Source: Endomychus coccineus (taxonomy: Eukaryota > Arthropoda > Insecta > Coleoptera > Endomychidae). Taken from it: a stretch of DNA of 64,000 bases. A program made the position numbers and the translations under genes. Position 1 is the first letter of the stretch; every line of letters starts with the position of its first letter. The DNA lies in NCBI GenBank assembly GCA_958510875.1, contig CAUEHT010000004.1:1-64000 (forward strand). The letters run 5' to 3'. A model generated the notes under the pieces. That model saw only the letters and a list, made by a program, of their open reading frames with translations. It ran no database searches and was not told the DNA's origin. Positions 11,936-24,960 of this stretch are shown here, one piece after another.

Positions 11936-11989
11936 GGAAAAACGGGAGTTGCGCTGATTCTATTGATTTTTAAGAAAAATTTAAGCAGT

Positions 11990-12130
11990 CGAGTTTTCCA
12001 AAATGTACTGCTCTAATGACAACTTCAACCTTTCTATGAACAACATTGAGCAGGGTTTACTGCATGTGTCGAGCAATATTTTTGTGAAGAAATGTCAGTC
12101 AAGGGGGGTATTGCTTATGAACGCAGAGTG
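11990..12130 (+). repeat. Short direct repeat of 5935-6075
   Basis: Shares TGCATGTGTCGAGCAATATTT and AACAACATTGAGCAGGG with copy 2 of the degraded repeat unit, in the same orientation, although the neighbouring unit copy at 12270-13165 is inverted. A terminal or subterminal repeat of the same family would explain this. Confidence 0.5.
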
Positions 12131-12269
12131 AACATATAATTTCTGTTGAAAAAGTACCAATGTAAGCCCATGAAGTCCACTTAGTGAATAGGGACTTGTC
12201 AAAATCTGTTCATATTATTACTCCCCTCCTTTCCTACTAAAAAATTGAGAGAAATGTACCTGCCCATAC

Positions 12270-13165
12270 CGTTTTAATAAATAGCGTTCAGAAAAATATA
12301 CCTCCACTTCTGCCACTCGAATTTTGAATATGTCGCACGCACCGCTCATGCGTTCCCATTTATACGCTATTGTTTGTCCGGCAATGATAAACTGACCTTT
12401 TTTAAAGTGACGCAAACATATAAATATCTAATGATTTTGTAAGACTTTTTCCTAGTAAGATTCCCCTCAATTTGGCCTAAACTTTGCTCCAAAAAAATTT
12501 AAATAAACAATTGTGAGAAAACCGAACCAACGCAGGTAAAATAGACATTTCAGCTTCCGACTATCGTATTTAGGTCTCCTTAGGCGTGAAATTTTCATTT
12601 TGCGCCAATATATTGATCCGGAGACCGCTTGTTTATACAACATTTTACTACCGAGATATTCTCTTTGCTTATTTAAACAATTGCACAAATGCTTTAAATT
12701 CATGTTCTTCGTACAGGACCATATTTATAATTGATAGGTATTATCCATATATAGATATTGCAGGGGGTCTAGAGTGAAAAATCCTTTCCAAAGAATAGTT
12801 ATTTTGAATTGTATATTACTAGCCTAATATGCAATACATCTGAATAATAATAGAAATACAACTGATGTGATGTAAACCCAATATTTTTCAGCTATTATCT
12901 GAAAAAAAGTATAACTTTCTGAGAAAAAAATTGTTAATTGAAACCTTAATTTGTTAATAACAAATTAACGGTTGAAGATAAAAAATTGCAATTGATCTTA
13001 GAAGATCCGCTTTGTAAGTACCTTCGAATAGAAGCAGATTTTTCAATTTACAACATACCGTTTCTTGATAATGGCAGAAACAATTTTTTTTGCAATGTAT
13101 CATTGCTTAAACAATTAAGTTCGCAGATTTGGAAAAAAATATTGAGGGCTTTATTTTAATATTTT
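12270..13165 (-). repeat. Degraded repeat unit, copy 3 (inverted, partial)
   Basis: The reverse complement matches 5625-5720 (ATATGTTTGCGTCAC...AATAGCGTAT) and continues back to the part corresponding to about 7620-7690. It is non-coding. The region from 13166 to 13740 shows nothing recognisable. Confidence 0.55.
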
Positions 13166-13742
13166 CGCAAAAAGCCGCATCACTTCTCCCCATTTTCAAC
13201 ACAATGATTCGATTATGCATTATGCAATAACGTATTCACTGTTATGTTCGAGTATTACAATCAAAGCGCAACTAGCATAAGCAGAATGTCTACAGTGACG
13301 ACACATACTGTCCTCACTACGCCAACGAAATGATCGGCGAAATGTAAAGACTCTCTCGGATGTGAAAACATCAAATAATACTACCTTTGAGTAATATCAA
13401 CCTTCAATGGAAAGCACTCAAAATATCTAGGATATTCCACATCAAAAATCAAATTATTTCAAAAAACCAGCTATGGGTTAAATATTTAGATGCATTTTAA
13501 TTTGTAAACGAATGAGAATCATAAAGATCATTCAGACCATAAATATTCCTTAAATAGTGTGATATTATATACAGCCATTGAATTTGTTGTCTTGTGAAAC
13601 TTAATGCATATTTTTAATATCATCTTTGTCCTTGATGACATCGTTATAAGGTTAGAATGCACTCACTCACTTCATCATTTTGCGAGCTTCACATACTCAT
13701 AGAAATAATACGAACATTACCTCTTATCCGACGTTGCCATAT

Positions 13743-14058
13743 AGCGGAGGCGGCAGCGTAATGTATGTGATGCAAAAATAAGATTTATATAATCGGAGGC
13801 GACAACGTGCCCTACCTTTAAGTTATGTGCAACACCAGCGCCAGCGGTATATACCAGAACTAAAAATTTCTTTTGTGAGTATAGATACTACTTTGTGGCC
13901 TCCGACAAAAGTTTCGATTTAGAGCCCTGGAAGGCCTCCTGAGGCTAGAGGCGATGGAAACATGAGAAAACGTTGTCGCCTCCGAAGTCGGAGGTGACAA
14001 CGTCATATATGAGGTGTCAACGTATCTCCAGTATCTACTTTAGAGGCCACAACGTACC
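13743..14058. repeat. Cluster of CCTCCG motifs, copy 2, with a near-perfect palindrome
   Basis: Occurrences near 13746, 13794, 13895 and 13971 plus a GAGGCCACAACGT variant near 14043. The block around 13970-14003 is a near-perfect palindrome: ACGTTGTCGCCTCCG on one side and CGGAGGTGACAACGT on the other, with one mismatch. Penelope copy B1 begins immediately after the cluster. Confidence 0.6.
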
Positions 14059-15958
14059 CTCTCTCGGTGAGAAATTTAGTAATACTCTATATAACGAAAG
14101 ACAAATACCTGTCAATAACATGATTTCTTCACTTGAAACTGAAATTGCTAAAAAACCTACTCAAATATCAAATGAAATAAGATCAAAATGTATAAACACA
14201 ATAACTAATTTCAAACAAACAGTTAAAAATAATGAATTTAATAATAAAAATAACAAATCAATCAAAAATTTCAAAGAAACCAAACAATTCATCAAATCTA
14301 ACCCACAAATCACTATCTTAAAAGCAGATAAAGGTAATAAAACTGTTATCATGGATACAAATGAATATGAGGATAACATGTCTACAATGTTGAATGATCC
14401 TGAAGTATATAAGAAACTAAATAACAACCCAACTAATATTTACCAAACTAAAAATAATAACTTAGTAAAAAAATGGTTTGAAAAGAAATATATTTCAAAA
14501 TACATTCATAGACAATTAACGATACATAACGCTCATCCTCCAAAAATATATGGTTTACCCAAAATTCATAAACCTAATATACCGATGCGACCTGTAGTAT
14601 GCAGCATTCAATCACCTTTTTATGAAATGGCTAAATACTTATCCAACATACTAAAAAACATAGCTTACAAAAATGAGTTTTACATCAAAGATTCTTGGGA
14701 TTTCAAGGAATTCATTAACAAAATTACGATACCTAAAAACTATATCTTAGTATCACTAGATGTCACATCTTTATATACAAATATCCCTTTAGAATTAGCT
14801 AAACAAATAATTCAAAATAAATGGGATGAAATAAAACTATATACAAATTTACCTATTAATGAGTTCTCAACAGCTATAGAATATACATTCACCGCTAATT
14901 TTTTACAATATAAAGATGATTGTTATAAACAATTAGATGGTTGTGCAATGGGCTCTCCAATATCAAGTATCATAGCCCAAATAGTAATGGAATTCCTTGA
15001 AGAAAAAGTAGTATCTCAACTAAATTATAATATAGCCTTCTTCAAAAGATATGTTGATGATTGTATTGCTGCAATCCCTGAAAACAAATGTAATGAATTT
15101 TTGAATTCTTTCAGTTCCTTTCACCATAAGTTACAATTCACGATTGAATTAGAAAATCATAATGAAATAAATTTTTTAGATTTAACTTTAGTAAGAAAAT
15201 CAAATGATAACAAAATTCTAACAAAATGGTATACCAAACCTACTTGGTCAGGAAGGTATACTAATTTCAATTCTAATATACCTAAAAAATATGAGAAAAA
15301 TGTTATTATAAATCTAATAGATAGATCTATTCGACTAAGTTCTCCTGAGCTAAGAACTACATCTATTACAAAAACAAAAGAAACTTTAATAAGAAATGGT
15401 TATCCCATTGATTTAGTAAATTCGATAACTAAAGACAAAATTCATGTATTTTATAACTCATTTGGTGAAATCAATACCAATAATGAGAAAACTAATGATA
15501 GGCATTACATATCACTACCATGTATTGGTGGACTTACAGAGAAAATTTGTAATATAGTGAAACCTTATGACCTACATATATGTCATAAGAGTTATTTAAA
15601 TCAGAAAAGTCTCTTTACAAAATTAAAAAGCAGCGTACCTTTCAAAAAAATAACCCATACTGTTTATTCCATCCCTTGCAAAGATTGCGAAAAGGTATAT
15701 ATTGGCCAATCTTCACAATACCTCGAAAAAAGATTAAATGGCCACAAATATACCAAAAATTCATCAACTGCGCTCAATAAAAATGTGAAAGACACTAACC
15801 ATACTTTCGACTACAACAATACAAAAATTTTGAATATTGAAACAAACGACAACAAACGTTTGATATTAGAATCTATTCAAATTAAAAAGAACAATTGTGT
15901 TAATGACAGAATAGATTCCAATCTTTCGAAACTGTACAATAATATAATTCAAACTTAA
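13973..15958 (+). CDS. Penelope-like reverse transcriptase with GIY-YIG endonuclease (B1)
   Basis: The ORF has 661 codons without a break. The first ~30 residues come from the adjacent repeat, and family homology starts around SLGEKFSN at 14061. Landmarks are KADKGNKTVIM near residue 119, YGLPKIHKP near 192, SLDVTSLYTN near 260 (first Asp), GCAMGSPISS near 323, YVDDC near 360 and NFLDL near 400. The C-terminus has IPCKDCEKVYIGQSSQ (about 565-580), the GIY-YIG core with its zinc-finger-like cysteines. The ORF is very AT-rich (Asn, Lys and Ile abundant), unlike family A. It lacks the usual full N-terminus, so it is a 5'-truncated copy. Copies B2-B6 are more decayed relatives. Confidence 0.85.
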   Translation: MSPPKSEVTTSYMRCQRISSIYFRGHNVPSLGEKFSNTLYNERQIPVNNMISSLETEIAKKPTQISNEIRSKCINTITNFKQTVKNNEFNNKNNKSIKNFKETKQFIKSNPQITILKADKGNKTVIMDTNEYEDNMSTMLNDPEVYKKLNNNPTNIYQTKNNNLVKKWFEKKYISKYIHRQLTIHNAHPPKIYGLPKIHKPNIPMRPVVCSIQSPFYEMAKYLSNILKNIAYKNEFYIKDSWDFKEFINKITIPKNYILVSLDVTSLYTNIPLELAKQIIQNKWDEIKLYTNLPINEFSTAIEYTFTANFLQYKDDCYKQLDGCAMGSPISSIIAQIVMEFLEEKVVSQLNYNIAFFKRYVDDCIAAIPENKCNEFLNSFSSFHHKLQFTIELENHNEINFLDLTLVRKSNDNKILTKWYTKPTWSGRYTNFNSNIPKKYEKNVIINLIDRSIRLSSPELRTTSITKTKETLIRNGYPIDLVNSITKDKIHVFYNSFGEINTNNEKTNDRHYISLPCIGGLTEKICNIVKPYDLHICHKSYLNQKSLFTKLKSSVPFKKITHTVYSIPCKDCEKVYIGQSSQYLEKRLNGHKYTKNSSTALNKNVKDTNHTFDYNNTKILNIETNDNKRLILESIQIKKNNCVNDRIDSNLSKLYNNIIQT

Positions 15959-16513
15959 CAAAATTTTATTAATTTGAAGTACCACTTTCCATTTGTCTAT
16001 TTAAAATTCAACCTAAAAAAGATGAAGTATTATTTAACTATGACACTATAGAGTAACAATTTTGAGGTTAAATTCCATAGAATTATCTTAAACTTGAATA
16101 GTTATGATAGATCTGAAATGCTTATCATAGAATAACTAATTCATACAATAATTCATAGATATTTATAATTGTACAATATTGGAATGTCTTGTATTTAATC
16201 AAATTCAATCTATTTCAAATTGTAGTTAGCCGTACATTACTCTTTCACACACAACCGATCCAATGTTTTCTGCAGTTTTAATTGGATCTTAAAACACAAG
16301 TCGGCTGCAGACGCATTTCATTAATCGAAATCATCTGTTCTTTTCTAAATTACATGGAAACACTTATTCAATTAACAAATTTTGATAAAGGCAATAAACA
16401 TTGTCGAAACGTCAAAACAGAATTTTTATTTCATTATCAGTATATATACAAACCAATATACCAAGGAAACATACCTACAAATATTACAAATGGTTCAAGA
16501 ATATCAACAAAAG

Positions 16514-16518
<5 letters not shown>
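14061..16518 (+). mobile_element. Penelope-like element, family B copy 1 (B1), 5'-truncated
   Basis: The Penelope sequence begins near 14061. Everything upstream is the CCTCCG repeat, read through by chance into the ORF. The copy ends in a (TA)n tract after 560 bp of non-coding 3' end holding a hammerhead-like motif. Families A and B align only at protein level. Confidence 0.85.
16378..16416 (+). ncRNA. Hammerhead-like motif of family B, non-canonical core (B1)
   Basis: The sequence reads TTGATAAA, then a six-pair helix II (GGCAAT with ATTGTC, including one G-U pair, around AAAC), then GAAACGTC. The second half matches the hammerhead and is shared with family A. The CUGANGA half is altered. 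The same GATAA word is seen in B2, B3 and B4, so the change is family-wide and not damage to one copy. Self-cleavage is doubtful. Confidence 0.5.

Positions 16519-16575
<57 letters not shown>
16519..16575. repeat. (TA)n tract joining the 3' ends of B1 and B2
   Basis: Pure TA between two Penelope 3' ends facing each other. Confidence 0.95.
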
Positions 16576-16577
<2 letters not shown>

Positions 16578-18117
16578 TTTTATTGATATTCTTGAACCAT
16601 TTGTTGTAATATTTGTATGTTTTCTTGGTATATTGGTTCGTATATATATTGAAAATGAAATAAAAATTCTGTTTGACGTTTCGACAATGTTTATTGTCTT
16701 TATCAAAATGGTGAATTAGTGTTTCCAAGTAATTTAGAAAAGAATAGATGATTCCAATTAGATTGATGAAATGCGTCTGCAGCCGACTTGTGTTTTAAGA
16801 TCCAATTAAAACTGCAGAAAACATTGGATCGGTTGTGTGTGAAAGAGTAATGTATGGCTAATTACAATTGGAAATGAATTGAATTCAGTTAAACATAAGA
16901 CATTTTAAGATTATACAATTCTAAGTATCTATGATTATTGAATGAATTAGTTATTCTATGATAAACACTTAACATCATAAACAACTAATCAAGTTTAAGA
17001 TAATTCTATGAAATTTAACCTCAAAATTGTTATCTATATTGTCAAAGTTGAATAATACGTTGTCTGTTTTTTAGGTTGAATTATAAATAGACAAATGAAA
17101 AATGGCACTTCAAATTAATAAAATTTTGTTAAGTTTGAATTAGATTATTGTACAGTTTCGAAAGATTGGAATCTATTTGTTGTAGTCGAAAGTATGGTTA
17201 GTGTCTTCCACATGTTTATTGAGAGCAGTTGATGCATTTTTGGTATATTTGTGACCATTCAATCTTTTTTCGAGGTATTGTGAAGATTGGCCAAAGTATA
17301 CCTTTTTTTGCAGTCTTTGCAAGCGATGAAATAAACAGTATGGGTTATCTTTTTGCAAGGTACGCTGCTTTTTAGTTTTGTAAAGAGACTTTTCTGATTT
17401 AAATAACTTTTATGACATAAATGTAGGTCATAAAGTTTCACTATATTACAATTTTTTATGAAAGACCGTTAATATATGGTAGTGATATGTAATGCTCATC
17501 ATTTTATTTCTCATTTTTGTATTGATTTCACCGGATGAGTTATAAAATTTATGAATCTTGTCCTTAGTGATTGAATTGACAAAAGCAATGGGATAACCAT
17601 TTTTCATTAAAGTTTCTTTCGTTTTCGTAATACACGTATTTCTTAATTCAGGAGAACTTAGTCGAATAGCTCTATCTATCAAATTTATAATAACATTTTT
17701 CTTCTATTTTTTAGGTATATTAGAATTGAAATCAGTATACCTTCCTGACAAGGAGGTTTGGTATATCATTTTGTTAGAATTTTGTTTTCATTTGATTTTC
17801 ATACTAAAGTTAAATCTAGGAAGTTAATTCCTTTGTTATTTTCTATTTCGATTGTGAATTGTTATTTATGGTGAAAAAAATTGGAAGAACTCAAGAATTC
17901 ATTACATTTTTCTTCTAGGATTGCAGCAATACAATCATCGACATATCTTTTGAAGAAAGCTATATTATAATTTAGTTGAGATACTAATTTTTCTTCAAGG
18001 AATTCCATTACTATTTGGGCTATGATACTTGATATCGGAGAGTCCATTGCACAACCATCTAATTGTTTATAACAATCATTTTTATATTGTAAAAAAATTA
18101 GCTATGAATGTATATTC
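16576..18117 (-). pseudogene. Penelope-like element, family B copy 2 (B2), inverted and decayed
   Basis: The minus strand carries the 3' end (16576-17160), a deletion that removes the ORF terminus, the GIY-YIG region (17173-17358 and 17259-17441 in two frames), the thumb (17446-17682) and the MDSPISS...YVDDCIAA palm block (18047-17862). It breaks off at the codons equivalent to 14873 of B1 and joins B3 head to head at 18117/18118. Frameshifts make it non-coding. The hammerhead-like word is at 16678-16716. Confidence 0.8.
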
Positions 18118-19608
18118 TATAGTATCTCAACTAAATTATAATATAGCTTTCTTTAAAAGATATGTTGATGATTGTATTGCTGCAATCCCAGAAGAAAAAT
18201 GTAATGAATTCTTGAGTTCTTCCAATTCCTTTCACCATAAGTTACAATTCACAATGGAAATAGAAAATAACAAAGGAATTAATTTTTCGGATTCAACTTT
18301 AGTAATAAAATCAAATGATAACAAAATTCTAACAAAATGGTATACCAAACCTACTTGGTCAGGAAGTTATACTAATTTCAATTCCAAAGTACCTAAAAAA
18401 TATAAGAAAAATGTTATTATAAATTTGATAGATAGAGCTATTCGACTAAGTTCTCCTGAATTAAGAAATACGTCTATTACAAAAACGAAAGAAACTTTAA
18501 TAAAAAATGGTTATCCCATTGATTTAGTCAATTAAATAACTAAGGACAAAATTAATAAATTTCATAACTCATCTGGTGAAATCAATACCAATAATGAGAA
18601 ATCAAATGATGAGCATTACATATCACAATCATATATTAATGATCTTTCAGAAAAAATTTGTAATATACTGAAACCTTATGACCTACATATATGTCATAAG
18701 AGTTATTTAAATCAGAAAAGTCCCTATACAAAACTAAAAAGCAGCGTACCTTCCAAAAAGATAACCCATACTGTTTATTCCATCCCTTGCAAAGACTGCG
18801 GAAAGGTATAAATTGGCCAATCTTCACAATACCTCGAAAAAATATTGGATGGTCACAAATATACCAAAAATTTATCAACAGCTCTCAATAAACATGTAAA
18901 AAACACTAACCATACACTCGACTACAACAATAGAAAAATTTTAAATATTGAAAAGAACGACAACAAACGTTCGATATTAGAATGTATTCAAAATAGAAAG
19001 AACAATTGTGTGAATGACAAAATAGATTCCAATATTTCGAAACTTTACAATAATCTAATTTAAACTTAACAAATTCTATTTGTTTGAAGTGCCATTTCCA
19101 ATTTGTCTATTTATAATTCAACCTAAAGAACAGATAATGTATTATTCAACTATGACAATATAAATAACAATTTGGAGGTTAAATTTCTAGAATTATCTTA
19201 AACTTGATTAGTTGTTTATGATGTGAAGTGTTTATCATAGAATAACTAATTCATTCAATAATCATAAATATTTAGAATTGTATAATCTTAAAATGTCTTA
19301 TGTTTAACTGAATTCAATTCATTTCCAATTGTAATTACTCTTTTACACACAACCGATCCAATGTTTTCTGCAGTTTTAATTGGATCTTAAAACACTAGTC
19401 GGCTGCAGACGCATTTCATTAATCTAATCGAAATCATCTATTCTTTTCTAAATTACATGGAAACACTAATTCACAATTTTGATAAAGACAATAAACATTG
19501 TCGAAATGTCATAAAAAAAATTATTTTATTTTCAGTATATCTACGAGCAAATATACCAAGAACGCATACCTACATATAGTACTAATGGTTCAAGAATATC
19601 AACAAAAG

Positions 19609-19613
<5 letters not shown>
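18118..19613 (+). pseudogene. Penelope-like element, family B copy 3 (B3), 5'-truncated
   Basis: The copy starts at the codons SQLNYNIAFFKRYVDD (equivalent to 15010 in B1). It is open to a stop at 18533, with further stops up to the terminus (18845-19063 is the last piece). The 3' non-coding end carries the hammerhead-like word at about 19478-19510, with GAAATGTC in place of GAAACGTC. B2 and B3 together form a 3-kb imperfect palindrome bounded by (TA)n on both sides. Confidence 0.8.

Positions 19614-19682
<69 letters not shown>
19614..19682. repeat. (TA)n tract between B3 and A2
   Basis: TA run after the B3 3' end and before the inverted end of A2. Confidence 0.95.
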
Positions 19683-19686
<4 letters not shown>

Positions 19687-19789
19687 TCTTCTTAGGTTCT
19701 CGCGGACGTAATATGTAGAACTGGATTTTCGGGTATTGATCCGCGTTGTGAGGTTTCGGTCCTCAAAAGGACCAATTTCACGACGTTTC

Positions 19790-19828
19790 GGCTAAGTCAT
19801 ATTTGCCATCTTCAGGCGATTCGACCGT
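19790..19828 (-). ncRNA. Hammerhead ribozyme in the inverted end of A2
   Basis: On the minus strand CTGAAGA (19815-19809) is followed by helix II (GGCAAA with TTAGCC, one mismatch) and GAAACGTC (19789-19782). Helix I keeps pairing through a CGC/GTG wobble. The core is complete, so it may still fold. Confidence 0.65.
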
Positions 19829-19979
19829 AGAGTCCGGAAGATCTAGGCGAACTGACGATTACTTGGAGGGACCGGTATTTATATCCCCCGTTATGCTTGA
19901 CGTTTGGACTTTCGAACTATTTCACGCTTGGTTGATTTTTACGTGTTTGGCTCCGAGTGACACGTTCAGATGACGTCAT

Positions 19980-21227
19980 AAATACAAACCGGAAGGATAC
20001 ATTATTGACTTAGCCAAACACTGTGTAGGCAATACTTACTTTATGTACGAGGGACAGCGATATAGGCGAATCGAAGGAGCACCGATGAGATCTCCAATCT
20101 CACCAGTGATCGCAAATCTGTTCATGGAGGATTTTGAAATTGAAGCTCTTAACACAACGCAACTAAAACCCAAACTTTGGCTCAGATATGGAGATGACAT
20201 TTTCGCTATTTGGCCACATGGAGAAGGACGACTAAGAGGGTTTTTCGATCACCTGAATGGAATACATTATTGGATAAAATTCACAATAGGAGCCGAAGAG
20301 AACAATCAATTACCAATCCTAGATGTTTTGGTAACAAAGGAAACTGACGGCAGTTTGGGAAATACAGTATTCCGAAAAAAGACCCACACGAACCGATATT
20401 TGAATAGTAACTCGCATCACCATCCATCCCAGCTACAATCAGTCGTAAATACCCTCATGACAAGGTCAAAACGTCTCGCTGATGCGGAGAACTTCGATGG
20501 AGAAATGAAAACCATCCGAGCAGCCCTTAGGATGTATGGCTATTCAAGAAAACAGATTCATAACTCTCAACGCAAAAATGAGAAGGATGTCAACAATGAA
20601 GATCAACCAGTGGGAAACGCTTTTCTACCTTACATAAAAGGCACAACTGACAAAATCTGCAAAAAACTGAGCCGTCATGATATCAAAACAACCTTCACAA
20701 CAGATAGGAAAATCAAAAATGTTCTTCGGAATCCAAAAGACAGAATTCCTCTAGAATGCCAAGGAGTGTACGAGGTGCCATGTGGTAATTGTGAAAAGAC
20801 ATACATCGGACAGACCAACAGACGCATTGATGTGCGGAAGACTGAACATGCAAACGCTGTGTCGAAAAACGAAACCAAGTCTTCACTAGCTGAACATGTA
20901 AGAAGTACTGGCCATATGATCAACTTTAGCGGCACAAAGACTCTAGCCAACATTGAACACTTCTACACCAGAATAACCAGGGAGGCAATAGAGATCGAGA
21001 AACGTCCACATAGTCTTAACAAACGAGATGATGGACTAAGATTACCAGCAACATGGAAACCCGCTTTAGAAAGTCGGAAGATACAACCAAAAACAAGAGA
21101 GAACGTGGTATCCAGTGCACGTGCAACAGGTCCCGGAAACTTACCGGCTGATTCCAGCGTCGCAATGACGTCATACAAACGTGTCACTCGGAGCCAAACA
21201 CGTAGAAATCAACCAAGCGTGAAATAG
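19980..21227 (+). pseudogene. Penelope-like RT/GIY-YIG ORF fragment (A2)
   Basis: An open frame from the inversion junction to the family stop codon; the first ATG is at 20043. It lacks the finger domain and the first catalytic Asp block, so it cannot be an active RT. Compared with A1, the APMGSP loop reads APMRSP and the catalytic box reads YGDD in place of YVDD. The C-terminal VPCGNCEKTYIGQTNRR nuclease region is intact. The long preserved frame reflects recent insertion and not selection. Confidence 0.85.
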
Positions 21228-21316
21228 TTGGAAAGTCCAAAGGTCAAGCATAACGGGGGATATAAATACCTGTCCCTCCAAGTAAGCGTCAGTTCGCCTA
21301 GATTTTCCAGACTCTA

Positions 21317-21385
21317 CGGTCGAATCACCTGAAGATGGCAAATGCGACTTTGCCGAAACGTCGTGAAATTGGTCCTTTTGAGGAC
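21317..21385 (+). ncRNA. Hammerhead ribozyme in the direct 3' end of A2
   Basis: Identical core to A1: CTGAAGA (21329-21335), GGCAAA/TTTGCC helix II (21337-21354), GAAACGTC (21355-21362), predicted cut after C21362, and CAC/GTG at the base of helix I. Confidence 0.8.
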
Positions 21386-21423
21386 CAAAACCACACAACG
21401 CGGATCAATACCCGAGAATCCAG

Positions 21424-22963
<1,540 letters not shown>

Positions 22964-23274
22964 TCTCAATCGTAATAGAAAATAATAATGAAATAAATTT
23001 CTTAGATTTAACTTTAGTAAGAAAATCGAATGATAACAAAATTCTAACACAATGATATACCAATCCTACTTGATCAGGAAGGTATACTAATTTCAATTCT
23101 AGTATACCTAAGAAATATAAGAAAAATGTTATTATAAATCTGATAGATAGAGCTATTCGACTAAGATCTCCTGAACTGAGAATTATGTCTATTACAAAAA
23201 CGATGGAAACTTCAATAAAAATTGGCTGTCCCATTAATTCAGTCAATTCCGTTACTAGGGTCTAAATTAATAAA
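22964..23274 (+). pseudogene. Penelope-like family B fragment (B5)
   Basis: A short plus-strand piece coding for the region just after the palm (EIN-FLDLTLVRKSND-like), with stops. It is sandwiched between the inverted copies B4 and B6. Confidence 0.65.
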
Positions 23275-24960
23275 ATGATTTCGATTAATGAAATGCGTCT
23301 GCAGCCGACTTGTGTTTTAAGATCCAATTAAAACTGCAGAAAACATTGGATCGGTTGTGTGTGAAAGTGTAATGTATGGCTAATTACAATTTGAAATGGA
23401 TTGAATTTGATTAAATACAAGATATTTTAAGATTGTACAATTATAAATATCTATGATTATTGTATGAATTAGTTATTCTATGATAAACACTTCCGATCTA
23501 TCCATAATCAACTATTCAAGTTCAAGATAATTCTATGGAATTTAACCTCAAAATTGTTACTCATAATGTCATAATTAAATAATACTTTATCTTTTTTTAG
23601 GTTGAATTTTAAATAGACAAGTGGAAAGTGGCACTTCAAACTAATAAAATTTTGTTAAGTTTGAATTAGATTATTATAAAGTTTCGAAAGATTGGAATCT
23701 ATTTTGTCATTTACACAATTGTTCTTTTTAATTTGAATAGATTCCAATATCAAACGTTTGTTGTCGTTTGTTTCAATATTTAAAATTTTTGTATTGTTGT
23801 AGTCGAAGGTATGGTTTCTTTTACATGATTATTGAGCGCAGTTGATGAATTTTTGGTATATTTGTGACCATTCAACCTTTTTTCGAGGTACTGTGAAGAT
23901 TGGCCAATGTATACCTTTTCGCAATCTTTGCAAGGGATGGAACAAACAGTATGGGTTATTTTTTTGAAAGGTACGCTGCTTTTTAATTTTGTAAAGAGAC
24001 TTTTCTGATTTAAATAACTCTTATGACATATATGTAGGTCATAAGGTTTCACTATATTACAAATTTTTTCTGACAGACCATTAATATATGGTAGTGATAT
24101 GTAATGCTTATTATTTGATTTCTCATTATTGGTATTGATTTCACCAGATGAGTTATAAAATTTATGAATTTTGTCTTTAGTTATCGAATTTACTAAATCA
24201 ATGGGATAACCATTTCTTATTAAAGTTTCTTTTGTTTTTGTAATAGATATAGTTCTTAGTTCAGGAGAACTTAGTCGAATAGCTCTATCTATCATATTTA
24301 TGATAACATTTTTCTTATATTTTTTAGGTATATTAGAATTGAAATTAGTATACCTTCCTGACCAAGTAGGTTTGTTATACCATTTTGTTAGAATTTTGTT
24401 ATCATTTGATTATCTCATTAAAGTTAAATCTAAAAAATTTATTCCATTATTATTTTCTAATTCGATCGTGAACTGTAACTTATGGTCAAAGGAATTGAAA
24501 GAATTCAAAAATTCATTACATTTGTTTTCAGGGATTGCAGCAATACAATCATCAACATATCTTTTGAAGAAGGCTATATTACAATTTAGTTGAGATACTA
24601 CTTTTTCTTCAAGGAATTCCATTACTATTTGGGCTATGATACTTGATATTGGAGAGCTCATTGCACAACCATCTAATTGTTTATAACAATCATCTTTATA
24701 TTGTAAAAAATTAGCGGTGAATGTATATTCTATAGCTGTTAAGAACTCATTCATAGGTAAATTTGTATATAGTTTTATTTCATCCCATTTATTTTGAATT
24801 ATTTGTTTAGCTAATTCTAGAGGGATATTTGTATATAAAGATGTGACGTCTAGTGATACTAAGATATAGTTTTTTGGTATCGTAATTTTGTTAATGAATT
24901 CGTTGAAATCCCAAGAATCTTTGATGTAAAACTCATTTATGTAAATTATGTTTTTTAGTA
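23275..24960 (-). pseudogene. Penelope-like element, family B copy 6 (B6), inverted, lacking the terminal TA
   Basis: It begins inside the 3' non-coding end (at AATGCGTCTGCAGCC), so the ribozyme-like word is missing. On the minus strand the best-kept blocks are 24754-24410 (FTANFLQYKDDCYKQLDG to YVDDC) and 24295-23780 (thumb plus IPCKDCEKVYIGQ). In-frame stops and frameshifts separate them. It ends upstream at 24960, within the finger and palm region. Confidence 0.8.
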
